Source: a virus. From it: a stretch of 24,586 nucleotides of DNA. Made by a program: the position numbers and the translations under genes. Below the pieces are notes generated by a model that saw only the letters and a program-made list of their open reading frames with translations, did no database searches and had not been told where the DNA came from. Each line of letters opens with the position of its first letter. Position 1 is the first letter of the stretch. Positions 6,754 to 15,327 of the stretch are shown here, in pieces. Location of the stretch: IMG/VR virus record IMGVR_UViG_3300047364_000031, positions 1 to 24,586 of that record. One strand, given 5' to 3'.

Positions 6754-7694
6754 TTGAATTCACAACTCATCATAATTTCGGTTAGACATGCAAGCATGTT
6801 AATTTCCTGATCGGGAACAACAGCAATGTCACGCATATATTTGGCGATGATAAGAACTGCTTCAGGGATTGAAGCAGGTTTCATAACACTATAGATGTTA
6901 TCATAGACCTTACGCATCACCATACTAGGATCATTGTCCATGTGTTGAACTACCCAGTTCTTGACATTAGTAAACTCTTTCTTCTTCAACGACGAAAGCA
7001 AAGAATCAAGATTAACATCAGCAACATCAACGAGAATAGCTGAGTCAATGGAGCCATTAGCAGCATAGCGTTGACACTCATTGATAAGCCTGCGCCAATC
7101 AGGATAATACCTCCTAACAAGTTTAGCCAGAACTTTATCTTCAAATTTAACATCTTCAGTTGTAAGAATAGTTTTAAGACGATCAAAGAATTGACCTTGT
7201 AGTTTCATTGCCTGATCAGGTTTGATCCTGAAATCAACAACAGTACAACGTGAATGCAATGGTTCAATAATCTTATTACTGAAGTTGCATGTAAAGATAA
7301 ACCTACAATTACTATGGAACTCCTCCACAGCAGTCCTCAAAGACAGTTGAACATCGTTGGTTGTGTTATCTGCCTCATCAATGATGACGACCTTGTGGGA
7401 CGCACCAGAAGTCAATGAGACTGTTGTGGCAAACTGACGGACTCTGTTTCTAACAGTATCAAGGAAACGACCCTCATCAGATCCATTGATCATAATGTAA
7501 GATGCACCTATCTCATCACATAATGCTTTTGCAATGGTGGTCTTACCCACACCAGCAGATCCAGTAAGTAAGAGATTAGGTAATTCGCCTTGAGCGACGA
7601 ATCCTTTAAATGCATCCTTGATAGTCTGTGGGAGTATACAGTCATCTGTTAATTTTGGTCGGTACTTTTCAACCCAAAGAAACTTTTTGCTCAT
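6750..7694 (-). CDS. gp44: Clamp loader large subunit gp44 (AAA+ ATPase)
   Basis: A 314-aa ATPase (T4: 319) that opens the gp45 clamp and places it on primer-template junctions. Visible motifs: VEKYRP at residues 8-13, Walker A GSAGVGKT (45-52), Walker B IIDEAD (104-109), a sensor 1 region TCNFSNKI and the SRC arginine-finger motif at 149-151. The C-terminal third is helical, as expected for the collar. Start overlaps the gp45 stop as ATGA; the stop overlaps the next small gene the same way. In T4 gp62 follows directly; here it does not. Confidence 0.97.
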   Translation of the reverse strand: MSKKFLWVEKYRPKLTDDCILPQTIKDAFKGFVAQGELPNLLLTGSAGVGKTTIAKALCDEIGASYIMINGSDEGRFLDTVRNRVRQFATTVSLTSGASHKVVIIDEADNTTNDVQLSLRTAVEEFHSNCRFIFTCNFSNKIIEPLHSRCTVVDFRIKPDQAMKLQGQFFDRLKTILTTEDVKFEDKVLAKLVRRYYPDWRRLINECQRYAANGSIDSAILVDVADVNLDSLLSSLKKKEFTNVKNWVVQHMDNDPSMVMRKVYDNIYSVMKPASIPEAVLIIAKYMRDIAVVPDQEINMLACLTEIMMSCEFK

Positions 7695-8368
7695 ACTGGT
7701 TCAAGGGCAATGTAATAGGTCAAGTCAACATTCTGGTTAATCCACTCAGAAATCAAATGCTTAGATACCTTAACACTATAGTCACCAGGTAAGACTCTAA
7801 TGTTTTCAATCTTAAGATCAAGAGTAAAGGTGCCAGTGGTAGAACCAGCAACTGTAAGATCGTAAGTATTGCTGGTATCATTCTCTTTGTCTCTAAGAAT
7901 AATCTTAATAGTTTCTGCACCTTCTTCAGCAAAGAATGTAAGGTCAGGTAAACTATAAACAGCAGATGCTTTCTGTAAAGCAATCAGATCTTGTTCAGTT
8001 AAACTGAATTGAATATCTGAACCAGGAAAGTTTACATTCTTTTCTGGTGCAGACTTTAACGTAATCTCAGGATCCGAAAAGTAATACTTAGCAGACTGAC
8101 GACCCCCACGGATGTTAACAAAATCGCCACTGGTAAATTCCAGTTGAGGATCATTAAACAAACTGATACCGCACAGAAACTGACTGAGATCATATATTGC
8201 GAAGTCAGTAGGAAAGTTTTCCTCGCCAGTGAATTTCGCGAGAATATTTTCTGCGTTTGATATAGTCCGTACTGTACTTCCCGATCTGAAGACGATTGAG
8301 GAATTAATTGTTGAGAAGTTTTTGAGGACATCTAGTGTTTTTTTAGATAGGGTTACTTTACTTGTCAT
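7691..8368 (-). CDS. gp45: Sliding clamp gp45
   Basis: A 225-aa processivity clamp (T4: 228). It forms a trimeric ring, tethers gp43 and, in T4, activates late transcription together with gp55. Recognised by the start MTSKVTLSKKTLDVLKNFS, the LAKFTGEENFPTDFAIYDL segment, the strand-rich middle and the typical ending VKVSKHLISEW...YYIALEPV. The ORF extends to 8464, but the added 32 residues are out of keeping with the family and overlap the upstream gene; the ATG at 8368, 11 nt before the upstream gene ends, is chosen. Its position before gp44 matches T4 order. Confidence 0.95.
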   Translation of the reverse strand: MTSKVTLSKKTLDVLKNFSTINSSIVFRSGSTVRTISNAENILAKFTGEENFPTDFAIYDLSQFLCGISLFNDPQLEFTSGDFVNIRGGRQSAKYYFSDPEITLKSAPEKNVNFPGSDIQFSLTEQDLIALQKASAVYSLPDLTFFAEEGAETIKIILRDKENDTSNTYDLTVAGSTTGTFTLDLKIENIRVLPGDYSVKVSKHLISEWINQNVDLTYYIALEPV

Positions 8369-8669
8369 AATCAACTGAGAAAGATGTAGGGTTGTTTGCG
8401 TTAATCTGGTTAGACTTAGCTTGCTTGTCACTAAAGTGTAAAAGTAGGATAGCGTAATGGGCAATCTTTATGATGTCCTTACGTGCTGTACCCTTCCTAT
8501 CATAACGTGAAGCATATTTCAAAATGTTAGACCTACAGAATGCTTCAGCATCACCAACAGAATCAATGAGATCTAATGTTTGAATCCCATTCTTACTGTA
8601 GTGAGCACTATAGGTGCTGGACACATAATCCGAGATCTCTTTAAGGATCTCACCTTCATTGTACTTCAA
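8358..8669 (-). CDS. DUF3310-like small protein
   Basis: A 103-aa protein whose middle, LDLIDSVGDAEAFCRSNILK (residues 32-51) followed by YASRYDRKGTARKDIIKIAHY (52-72, split here), resembles the DUF3310 pattern of phage and bacterial proteins: an ID helix, FC.GN..KY..RY..KG and D..KA..YL. T7 gp1.7, a nucleotide kinase, contains such a domain, but no kinase motif is visible here. ATG overlaps the stop of the 61-aa gene (ATGA), and its end overlaps gp45. Sited just ahead of the clamp; a nucleotide-related role would be inference. Confidence 0.6.
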   Translation of the reverse strand: MKYNEGEILKEISDYVSSTYSAHYSKNGIQTLDLIDSVGDAEAFCRSNILKYASRYDRKGTARKDIIKIAHYAILLLHFSDKQAKSNQINANNPTSFSVDYDK

Positions 8670-8851
8670 TTTTCACTCCAAACATGATCAATGTCACTAT
8701 GATAGCATTGAAATTCATTTCCGTCAAGGTCAACAACATCAATTTTATGTGTTGCCTTCCACTCATCACCACAATCCCCGATAATACGGACACTCCTCCC
8801 GTCCTTAAGACAGAGGATGTGTCCTAGGTATCCATCAAACGGTTTGGTCAT
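8666..8851 (-). CDS. 61-aa small beta-rich protein, unknown
   Basis: A small protein: MTKPFDGYLGHILCLKDGRS then VRIIGDCGDEW, KIDVVDLDGNEFQCYHSDID. Alternating strands and turns suggest a small SH3/KOW-like barrel. An upstream ATG at 8866 gives five extra residues but lacks a ribosome site, whereas GGAG lies 9 nt before 8851. The start is 17 nt inside the end of cobS and the stop overlaps the next gene as ATGA. No family recognised. Confidence 0.65.
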   Translation of the reverse strand: MTKPFDGYLGHILCLKDGRSVRIIGDCGDEWKATHKIDVVDLDGNEFQCYHSDIDHVWSEN

Positions 8852-9935
8852 TGGATTCTTCTCCATTAGTGTTTACATCAGCATCTACTTTGTCATAAAG
8901 TTCGATAAAGGATTGCTTAGTCTCTTCATCAAAACGATTCACACATACCTTGATCGCTTTCATACGGTCATTCCAAATAGAGTATGCTCTAACGATGTGT
9001 ACAAGTCTACGTGTAGAAATCACTTCATCAATACCACCATCCTTGAATGTTCTACGGATGATGTCTGCCCATGTAGCAAGATTCTCACAGAATGCTTCAT
9101 CATGCTTACCAACTGCTGCAGTAGCACGAAGAAGAATCTTCTTCTCAGTAACTGGTGAAGGATACTCTTGCTCAAATGTTAATGCGAATCTTTCAAGGAA
9201 GGCTTCATTGAGCACGTTAGTTCCAATAAATCGTCCATCATCTGAACCTTTACCTTTAGTATTTGCGGTTGCAATGATGTTGAAACCCTTCGCTGGTTCG
9301 ACGTATCTTCCAATTTTTTTAAGGAAAACTCCTTTACCCTCAAGGATGGACTGGAGGCAGAGGATTTTGTTTGAGGCAAGGTCAACCTCGTCAAGGAGCA
9401 AGATAGCTCCTCTGTTGAGAGCTTGAATAACTGGTCCATCGTGCCAGACGGTTGCACCGTTAACAAGGCGGAAGCCGCCAATGAGATCATCTTCATCTGT
9501 TTCTATCGTAATGTTAACACGAATCAGTTCTCTATTTAGAGTAGCACATGCTTGCTCTACACTAAGTGTCTTACCATTACCAGACATACCAGTAATAAAC
9601 AATGGGTAAAACATTTTGGAACTGATAACTTTCTTAACATCAGGGAAGTTACCAAAAGGAACAAAGTTATCATCCTTTTGAGGAATCAAGTTTTGCTCAA
9701 TTACAGAAACTGCAGCGGGAGCATTGAAAGTTTGCTCAAGTTTTTCTTGAACAGTAAGATTCCACTTACCAATACCTTGCTTATAAGTCTTAAGTCTTTT
9801 CTTAACAGTAGCAAGAGAACATTTAAAGTGTTCAGATGCTTCAAATAAAGATTTTGTGTTTACCTCAGTACCAACCTTATCAGTAAGGTATGTAACTAGG
9901 TCTTCAGTTGTAACTGGAACAGGAGCGAATGGCAT
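8835..9935 (-). CDS. cobS: CobS-type AAA+ ATPase (MoxR-like)
   Basis: A 366-aa AAA+ ATPase of the CobS/MoxR kind, a standard T4-like cyanophage gene usually annotated as a cobaltochelatase subunit. Motifs: Walker A GMSGNGKT, Walker B AILLLDEVD, sensor 1 in IIATANTKGKG and the arginine region FLERFALTFEQEYP. The N-terminal 85 residues are a separate helical segment. The ORF reaches 9992, but the 19 extra residues look like read-through of the promoter region; 9935 (MPFAPVPVTTEDL) is chosen. The gene just upstream encodes a VWA protein, the usual partner of MoxR/CobS ATPases. Whether it serves cobalt insertion or a chaperone/remodelling task is open. Confidence 0.92.
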   Translation of the reverse strand: MPFAPVPVTTEDLVTYLTDKVGTEVNTKSLFEASEHFKCSLATVKKRLKTYKQGIGKWNLTVQEKLEQTFNAPAAVSVIEQNLIPQKDDNFVPFGNFPDVKKVISSKMFYPLFITGMSGNGKTLSVEQACATLNRELIRVNITIETDEDDLIGGFRLVNGATVWHDGPVIQALNRGAILLLDEVDLASNKILCLQSILEGKGVFLKKIGRYVEPAKGFNIIATANTKGKGSDDGRFIGTNVLNEAFLERFALTFEQEYPSPVTEKKILLRATAAVGKHDEAFCENLATWADIIRRTFKDGGIDEVISTRRLVHIVRAYSIWNDRMKAIKVCVNRFDEETKQSFIELYDKVDADVNTNGEESNDQTV

Positions 9936-9955
9936 GATGTGTTTTGTTGTGTATG

Positions 9956-9983
9956 AATATAGTATAAGGCATTTGGTGGTCAA
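9956..9983 (-). promoter_or_regulatory. Sigma70-type promoter for cobS
   Basis: Minus strand TTGACC (9983-9978), 16-nt spacer, TATATT (9961-9956); each box matches five of six consensus bases. Transcription would start about 14 nt before the cobS ATG at 9935. A second TATACT overlaps the spacer. It lies in the only gap between the VWA gene and cobS. Confidence 0.5.
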
Positions 9984-10016
9984 TGCGACCACCTGTGTAC
10001 CAGTTTGTCAATTGGT

Positions 10017-12170
10017 CTATGCCACATGCTGAATAAAGGAACTAAGCAGTTTCTTATTAGTGGACTTACCCTTAAGCATTTTCTTGAATGCACGTGAGAT
10101 GTCTGCTTTTTTAGCACCAGACTCAACTTCAAATTCAACATCATCATTTAGAGAACTAGAATTGATAGCATATAGAGCAGTAAATGCTATGGGTGAAGGA
10201 ATAATAGCAGACTTCTGCTTTCTCCACTGCTTCTGTACTTCCTCATAAAATTCCTGATCACCATAGTTACTAACAAATCTACTAAGACTTGAACCAGGCA
10301 TAATACGGAAACCAAGAACATTTACACTAGCAAAACGATCACGAATTTGTTGAATGAAAGTGTTAGTGTTTGATGTGTATCCATCCAATTGAGTATACAC
10401 ACGACCAGTCTTACGATCACGAAGAACAACATTGTCACAAAGACGACGAGGACGGACATAATATTCATCCTTATGCTCATTATAAAACTTGCGACCGTAT
10501 GCTGCTGTTGAAGATTCACCATCAGTAAGAACACAAACATTAACTTTCTGAACATCATTCTTTGATTTGAAATCAGGGATGATGTAGTTAAGCATTACGA
10601 TTGCTTCATTTAATGGTGTACCAGAAAGACCTATCCCAATAGTGTGTCTGTAACCAGTGTGCATAACATAGTATGCTGCTTCACGAAAAACATTAAGACA
10701 CATACGCTCATAATCTTTAGAATTAGAACGAGAAGAAATCATATTCATTAAGTGGAAGAAACCTTTACCTAGGTAAACTTTATTTTCTTCACAACCCTTT
10801 GCTGCATAATGATCATTCTCTGAAGCATATTCATCATACCCCTCTTTATTGCGACGAACAGGATAGTAATCATTAGTGAAGGCATATACTTCAAATGGAA
10901 TTTGAACTTTCTTACAGAATGATGTTAAGTTAATAAGTTGCTTAACAGTATCAAGAATCTCTCTTGACATAGAACCAGACCAGTCAAGTAAGAAAATCAT
11001 TCCATGATTCTTGCCATCAGGAAGAACAGTTATCTTCTTGAAAATATCTTCGTTATAAAGATAGGTGTGGAGTTTAGTAGTATCAAGGACTCCAGTCTTA
11101 GACTGACCAGCACGAGCGTAAGCGTCAGCAGACTTTCTACATTCAAATTCTTTAACAAGATAGTTTACCTCTTTTTGTGATTGTTTACGAAACTCTCTAT
11201 ACTTTTCATCTACGAAATCATAGTTGCTGCATTCTTCTTTTTGCTCATCAATCCATCCATGAACTTCTGTCCAATCAGCAACAAAATCATTTAGTTTTAC
11301 ATTTTCAGGTATTTCAACATATGTAGGATCTGTAACATGAGGATTTGAAAGTTGAGAAAATGCACTATCGAATGCACGTTGAGTTTGAGAATGATCTCCA
11401 GCACCACCTGTAGTTTGATCATCATAATCAAGATCTTCATCTTCCAATTCTTCTTCTCCATCTTCAGTAGCAGAAGAACCATTTAATTCATTGTCCTCTT
11501 CACCTTCACCTTCACCTTGCTCAGGTTTAAATGTTAAAGACTCAGTTTGATCTTCAGAATCTTCTTGATTATCTTCTGATGATCCTTGTGGAAGTGTTTG
11601 TTGTTCAGTCTGACCAACTTTTTTCGTGCCTTGGAACTCATATACATCTTGAGCAATCTGAAGAACATCTTCAAAAGTTTCTACAAGATCAGTACGAGCA
11701 ACAAATACTTTCTCTTCAATAGAAAAAGGAATCATTGCATCAGCACCACACTTAAAGTGAAGATTGATACGGTCTATTAAAGTAAGAGAATCAAGATCCT
11801 CATTAGCAATACCAAAGAAATCTTGATCATTTAGTTCACGATATCCACCAACAAAAGATTTCTTAAGACCAGGAAACTTACGCTTCATTAATTTTTCAAT
11901 GCGAGCATCCTCAATAACGTTTACGAAATCCTTAGGGCAATCATTAGTGACTGTCCAGTCATCATCAGGAGTGAACAATGCGTGTCCAACCTCATGACCA
12001 ACAAGCATATCGTATACAATGTTACTAGCACGATCCCAGTTGGGGAGAGTCAAGACCCTACGATCTACATCAAACTGTGCAGTAGGTACGGTACGGTGCT
12101 CAACGATTAGGTTTTCTGTTGCTAGGAGTCTAGCAAGGTTTCCTCTGATTTCTTGTCTTTGGTGGAACAT
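10017..12170 (-). CDS. VWA-domain protein with N-terminal HExxH metallopeptidase motif (CobT-like)
   Basis: A 717-aa protein. The N-terminus has GHEVGHALF (H59, E60, H63), the zinc-metallopeptidase HExxH signature, followed by FVNVIEDARIEKLMKRKFPG, whose acidic residues could complete the zinc site. Residues about 190-270 are a highly acidic, disordered linker. The VWA domain begins at IFLLDWSGSMS (MIDAS D396, S398, S400, with S402), and CVLTDGESST supplies a later VWA element. CobT, partner of CobS in cobaltochelatase, has a similar acidic linker plus VWA. The next gene is cobS, so an ATPase/VWA complex is likely. Cyanophage copies are often called peptidase; actual proteolysis is unproven. 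Confidence 0.85.
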   Translation of the reverse strand: MFHQRQEIRGNLARLLATENLIVEHRTVPTAQFDVDRRVLTLPNWDRASNIVYDMLVGHEVGHALFTPDDDWTVTNDCPKDFVNVIEDARIEKLMKRKFPGLKKSFVGGYRELNDQDFFGIANEDLDSLTLIDRINLHFKCGADAMIPFSIEEKVFVARTDLVETFEDVLQIAQDVYEFQGTKKVGQTEQQTLPQGSSEDNQEDSEDQTESLTFKPEQGEGEGEEDNELNGSSATEDGEEELEDEDLDYDDQTTGGAGDHSQTQRAFDSAFSQLSNPHVTDPTYVEIPENVKLNDFVADWTEVHGWIDEQKEECSNYDFVDEKYREFRKQSQKEVNYLVKEFECRKSADAYARAGQSKTGVLDTTKLHTYLYNEDIFKKITVLPDGKNHGMIFLLDWSGSMSREILDTVKQLINLTSFCKKVQIPFEVYAFTNDYYPVRRNKEGYDEYASENDHYAAKGCEENKVYLGKGFFHLMNMISSRSNSKDYERMCLNVFREAAYYVMHTGYRHTIGIGLSGTPLNEAIVMLNYIIPDFKSKNDVQKVNVCVLTDGESSTAAYGRKFYNEHKDEYYVRPRRLCDNVVLRDRKTGRVYTQLDGYTSNTNTFIQQIRDRFASVNVLGFRIMPGSSLSRFVSNYGDQEFYEEVQKQWRKQKSAIIPSPIAFTALYAINSSSLNDDVEFEVESGAKKADISRAFKKMLKGKSTNKKLLSSFIQHVA

Positions 12171-12193
12171 GTATCTCGTGTGTTGATACTATT

Positions 12194-12199
12194 AGTATA
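12194..12199 (-). promoter_or_regulatory. Possible -10 box upstream of the VWA gene
   Basis: TATACT on the minus strand, 24 nt before the ATG at 12170, in the 57-nt gap after gp46. It overlaps an inverted repeat (ATACT-3 nt-AGTAT, 12186-12198). No clear -35 exists; TGGTACACA at 12224-12216, 16 nt upstream, also occurs upstream of cobS and may be an activator site. Confidence 0.35.
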
Positions 12200-12227
12200 T
12201 ACGAAAGAGACTGCTTGTGTACCACCC

Positions 12228-13958
12228 TTATGACACTTCTTCAACTGTCTCCTTGAGGATGGAATAATTCTTTTCCTTCTGTGCAGTTATAGTTCTAGCA
12301 AACTTACCTTCAAGTTGCTCCCTATGACTGATTACATACACATTAGTGTTAGAATCAAAATTACGCAAGATCCATCCTAGATCAGAACCCCCCTGTTGGT
12401 CAAGGGAACTGTCAAAGATCTCATCTAAAATGAGAAGATTAGTATCCACGCTATTCTTAAGCTTAGCAATACTACGCCAAGTGAGCAAAAGAGCGATATC
12501 AATACGAGACTTTTCGCCTTCACTGAAACTATCGTAAGAAAATACATCACGGTATCTAGACTTGATTATCTCCTGAAAGTTATCATCCAGCATGAAATTG
12601 ACATAAAAGTCCATACGTTGTAAGTATTGATTAATATGTTGATTCATTGCTGGAAGATAAGTCTTGATGATTCTAGTCTTAATTCCATTGTCTTTTAACA
12701 GTTGTGACGCTGTTGTTAGAACATCACGATCCTTCTTTGAGTTGCTAAGATCTACACTATAAGATTTCTTATCTTTGATTAAACCTTCCAACTTAACAAA
12801 CTCAGTTTTCTTATCAGGGTTTGAACCCTCTAGATCTTTAACCTCTTGTTCTATATCACGGATGGTTTGTCTGATTGTCTTGATGCGATAATTCGCTTGA
12901 GTAATATCAGAGTTGAGACTGAGTACAGTCTTCGATAATTTATTGAATTCATTTTCTCGCTCTTCTTCTTTAGTGATAGCATGATTGAGATCTTTCAATC
13001 CAACATTAAGATTGTCTAACTCCTCTTGTCCTTCAAATAATTTCTCTTGTCTAAAAGACTCATCAATGACCTGAGTACAAGTAGGACATGTTTTATTGTC
13101 TGAAAAGAAACTATGGTTTTTACTACATGTATTTAACTTAGACTGTATTTTAACAAGGTATGTGTTCAACTTCTTTAATTTCGTTGCACTTGAAGACACC
13201 CTTTCCATTTCTTTAGAATGTTTTAAGACTTCAGAATTCAAACGAACAATCTCATTATGGTTATCGTCTTCATTCTCTGACAATTCAACTATCTTATTTT
13301 CTTTACGAACAATCTCCTCTTTATTTTTCTTCTCCAATTCAAACATATACTTCTTCTGTATCTCAATCTTCTCTTCTATAAGATGAATCTGATAATCTAT
13401 TTCCTTAACTTCATCGTTATTTTCTCTCACCCTATCTTTAAGAATAAGATTCATTGTAGAGAATACCTGAATGTCAAGGATATCTTCAATGATCTCACGT
13501 CTCTGTGGTATAGGCAACCGCATAAAAGGAACAAAGGTACTTGATCCTAACACTACAATCTGTGTGAATGACTTGTAATTCATCTTGAGTACATTCTGCT
13601 CAAGATTTTTCTGCTGATCCATAACTGTGCTTTCTTGATTCCACAGTTGCCCATTACAAAAGATCTCAAACTTGTTAGGTTTGATACCACGAATTACTTT
13701 ATATTCAACTTTACCAATAGAAAATTCTACTTCAGTCATAGCACCTTTCTCATTGATGCTATTAACCAACATACTCTTACTAATTTTACGGAAGGGTTTT
13801 CCGAACAAAGAAAAAGTAAGAGCATCTAATATGGTGCTCTTACCTGCTCCGTTACTTCCAATTATTAAATTAGTCTTGGCACCTAATAGATCAACTTCAC
13901 TAAACACATTGCCCGTCGAGAGAAAATTCTTCCAACGGATCTTTTTAAAAATAATCAT
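12228..13958 (-). CDS. gp46: Recombination endonuclease subunit gp46 (Rad50-like)
   Basis: A 576-aa SMC-type ATPase (T4: 560), partner of nuclease gp47 in processing DNA ends for recombination-dependent replication and host DNA breakdown. Walker A GSNGAGKST lies at residues 34-42. Long coiled-coil arms, roughly residues 170-430, flank a zinc hook CPTC at 291-294. The C-terminal lobe has signature SFSEGEKSRIDIALLL, Walker B NLLILDEIFD and VISHRE. The ATG overlaps the DUF3110-like stop as ATGA. Complete, with no missing motif. Confidence 0.97.
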   Translation of the reverse strand: MIIFKKIRWKNFLSTGNVFSEVDLLGAKTNLIIGSNGAGKSTILDALTFSLFGKPFRKISKSMLVNSINEKGAMTEVEFSIGKVEYKVIRGIKPNKFEIFCNGQLWNQESTVMDQQKNLEQNVLKMNYKSFTQIVVLGSSTFVPFMRLPIPQRREIIEDILDIQVFSTMNLILKDRVRENNDEVKEIDYQIHLIEEKIEIQKKYMFELEKKNKEEIVRKENKIVELSENEDDNHNEIVRLNSEVLKHSKEMERVSSSATKLKKLNTYLVKIQSKLNTCSKNHSFFSDNKTCPTCTQVIDESFRQEKLFEGQEELDNLNVGLKDLNHAITKEEERENEFNKLSKTVLSLNSDITQANYRIKTIRQTIRDIEQEVKDLEGSNPDKKTEFVKLEGLIKDKKSYSVDLSNSKKDRDVLTTASQLLKDNGIKTRIIKTYLPAMNQHINQYLQRMDFYVNFMLDDNFQEIIKSRYRDVFSYDSFSEGEKSRIDIALLLTWRSIAKLKNSVDTNLLILDEIFDSSLDQQGGSDLGWILRNFDSNTNVYVISHREQLEGKFARTITAQKEKNYSILKETVEEVS

Positions 13959-14218
13959 TCTTGGTCGTCGGGTGGAATAATAAAATCGTCAGGGGTTATG
14001 ATAGAGAACTTCTGTCCTCTAGTATGACATGCGTCTATTATAGCATGATCTTCCATTTTTACAAGCTGCATGGGTGGATAATCGTCATCATCCTGTAGCA
14101 TCATAAGATACCTTTCAGCGTCATCTACATCAGTAAAGATAGGAATGACCCTATCTTCTGCTGCATCAAAAACAGAATATACACCATCAGGTTGATCCTC
14201 TAGTGTTACTATAAACAT
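13955..14218 (-). CDS. DUF3110-like protein between gp47 and gp46
   Basis: An 87-aa acidic protein: an N-terminal strand (MFIVTLEDQPDGVYSVF), FTDVDDAERYLMMLQDDDDYP (split; residues 28-48), PMQLVKMEDHAIIDACHTRG and an ending FIIPPDDQE. The D..DA.RY...LQ...DYP.P..V....I...C...G pattern is that of cyanobacterial DUF3110 proteins. It starts directly after the gp47 stop and overlaps gp46 as ATGA, so it is made together with both nuclease subunits. A role in the gp46/47 complex is inference; the domain has no known function that I can name. Confidence 0.7.
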   Translation of the reverse strand: MFIVTLEDQPDGVYSVFDAAEDRVIPIFTDVDDAERYLMMLQDDDDYPPMQLVKMEDHAIIDACHTRGQKFSIITPDDFIIPPDDQE

Positions 14219-15259
14219 TTAAGATACGTTGCAGCTTTCAATATATAGAGATCTCATGAGTTTCTTGAGATCAGTTTTATCTACAACCATCTCCACATCA
14301 TCAATATATTCATTAAGAAGTGTCATGGTATCTTTGGTTTCTAGATCTGCTTCATCTACACCATCTACTTCAACTAGAGTCTCAGCAATTTTTACATCAT
14401 GAACACCTACATTGTAAAGACGATCAACCAATGTTTCAAACATTTGGTAGTCACGCTTTTCGTTAACGATGATCTTGATGTACTTGTCTTTATGACAAGA
14501 CACATCGTATTTGTTGTAGTCGAAGTTGCTGTCGTCGTAGGAGATCTTATCAAACATTTCGTATGGATTTTTGATAAATCTAAGTCTATCAGTTTCAGTA
14601 TCATAGATATGAAACCCACGAGTATCCTTGTAGTCATTCCAAAACATCTGATATGGGTTACCTAGGTATTGAATATTACCTCGTTTTGATTTGTGATGAT
14701 AATGTCCAGACCAGACACGTTTAAAACGATGGAATAGTTTTGGATCCATACCATGATCCATAACAAGACCAGGAGTCATTTCAAAACCAGCAAGTTCTAA
14801 GTGAGCACAACAAATATCAGACTCACTACTACTAAGTGTTTTTAAAACATCATCATAGTTCTCCCTATTAATCCAAGGAAGCATTAGGAAATTTTTACCA
14901 CCAAGTTCAATATCTTCAGACTCTTTATAGATCTTAATATTATCATATTGATTAAGAAGTAACTCAGGTGAATTAATTTTATTGGTATTCTTATAATAGA
15001 TGCAATGATTGCCGATAAGCATATGCACCTTATATGGTCTTAACTTTTCAAAATAATTTTCAGTAATACGATCAAATGTATTGAAGTCCATAGACTTTCT
15101 ATTGTCAAACGTATCACCCAAATCAATTATAGTATCAATGCCTTCTTTCTCTAGAGTAGGAAAAAAGACATCATCATAAAATTTCTGCCAAAAGTTCCAG
15201 AAATTGATGTTGCCTTTTCTCCCATCAAGATGTTGATCGGTAATCAATGCAATCTTCAT
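14219..15259 (-). CDS. gp47: Recombination endonuclease subunit gp47 (Mre11-like)
   Basis: A 346-aa metallophosphoesterase nuclease (T4: 339). Metal-binding motifs are in order: DQH (D8, H10), GDTFDNR (48-54), GNH (83-85), a CCAHLE segment and GHYHH. It pairs with gp46 to resect DNA ends. The ATG at 15259 shares ATGA with the stop of a 23-codon micro-ORF; the stop abuts the DUF3110-like start. All catalytic residues expected for the family are present. Confidence 0.97.
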   Translation of the reverse strand: MKIALITDQHLDGRKGNINFWNFWQKFYDDVFFPTLEKEGIDTIIDLGDTFDNRKSMDFNTFDRITENYFEKLRPYKVHMLIGNHCIYYKNTNKINSPELLLNQYDNIKIYKESEDIELGGKNFLMLPWINRENYDDVLKTLSSSESDICCAHLELAGFEMTPGLVMDHGMDPKLFHRFKRVWSGHYHHKSKRGNIQYLGNPYQMFWNDYKDTRGFHIYDTETDRLRFIKNPYEMFDKISYDDSNFDYNKYDVSCHKDKYIKIIVNEKRDYQMFETLVDRLYNVGVHDVKIAETLVEVDGVDEADLETKDTMTLLNEYIDDVEMVVDKTDLKKLMRSLYIESCNVS

Positions 15260-15327
15260 TTTTTAAATACACCCATTTTTGATAGTAACCATAGTGTAAC
15301 TATAGTCCATCCTATGACATACCACAT
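15256..15327 (-). CDS. 23-aa hydrophobic micro-ORF upstream of gp47
   Basis: Reads MWYVIGWTIVTLWLLSKMGV plus FKK: an almost entirely hydrophobic, Trp-rich span with a basic end, like a tiny single-pass membrane peptide. Its ATG overlaps the TAA of the preceding gene (TAATG), and its TGA overlaps the gp47 ATG (ATGA). Exact joins at both ends in a genome that uses such joins throughout are the main evidence. It could serve only to couple gp47 translation. No strong ribosome site of its own. Confidence 0.55.
   Translation of the reverse strand: MWYVIGWTIVTLWLLSKMGVFKK

Noticed and set aside
8817-9426. Plus-strand ORFs of 113 and 158 aa opposite cobS
   Set aside because: Antisense shadows of a gene with clear AAA+ motifs.
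11297-11482. 61-aa Met/Leu/Lys-rich minus ORF
   Set aside because: Out-of-frame reading of the acidic linker of the VWA protein.
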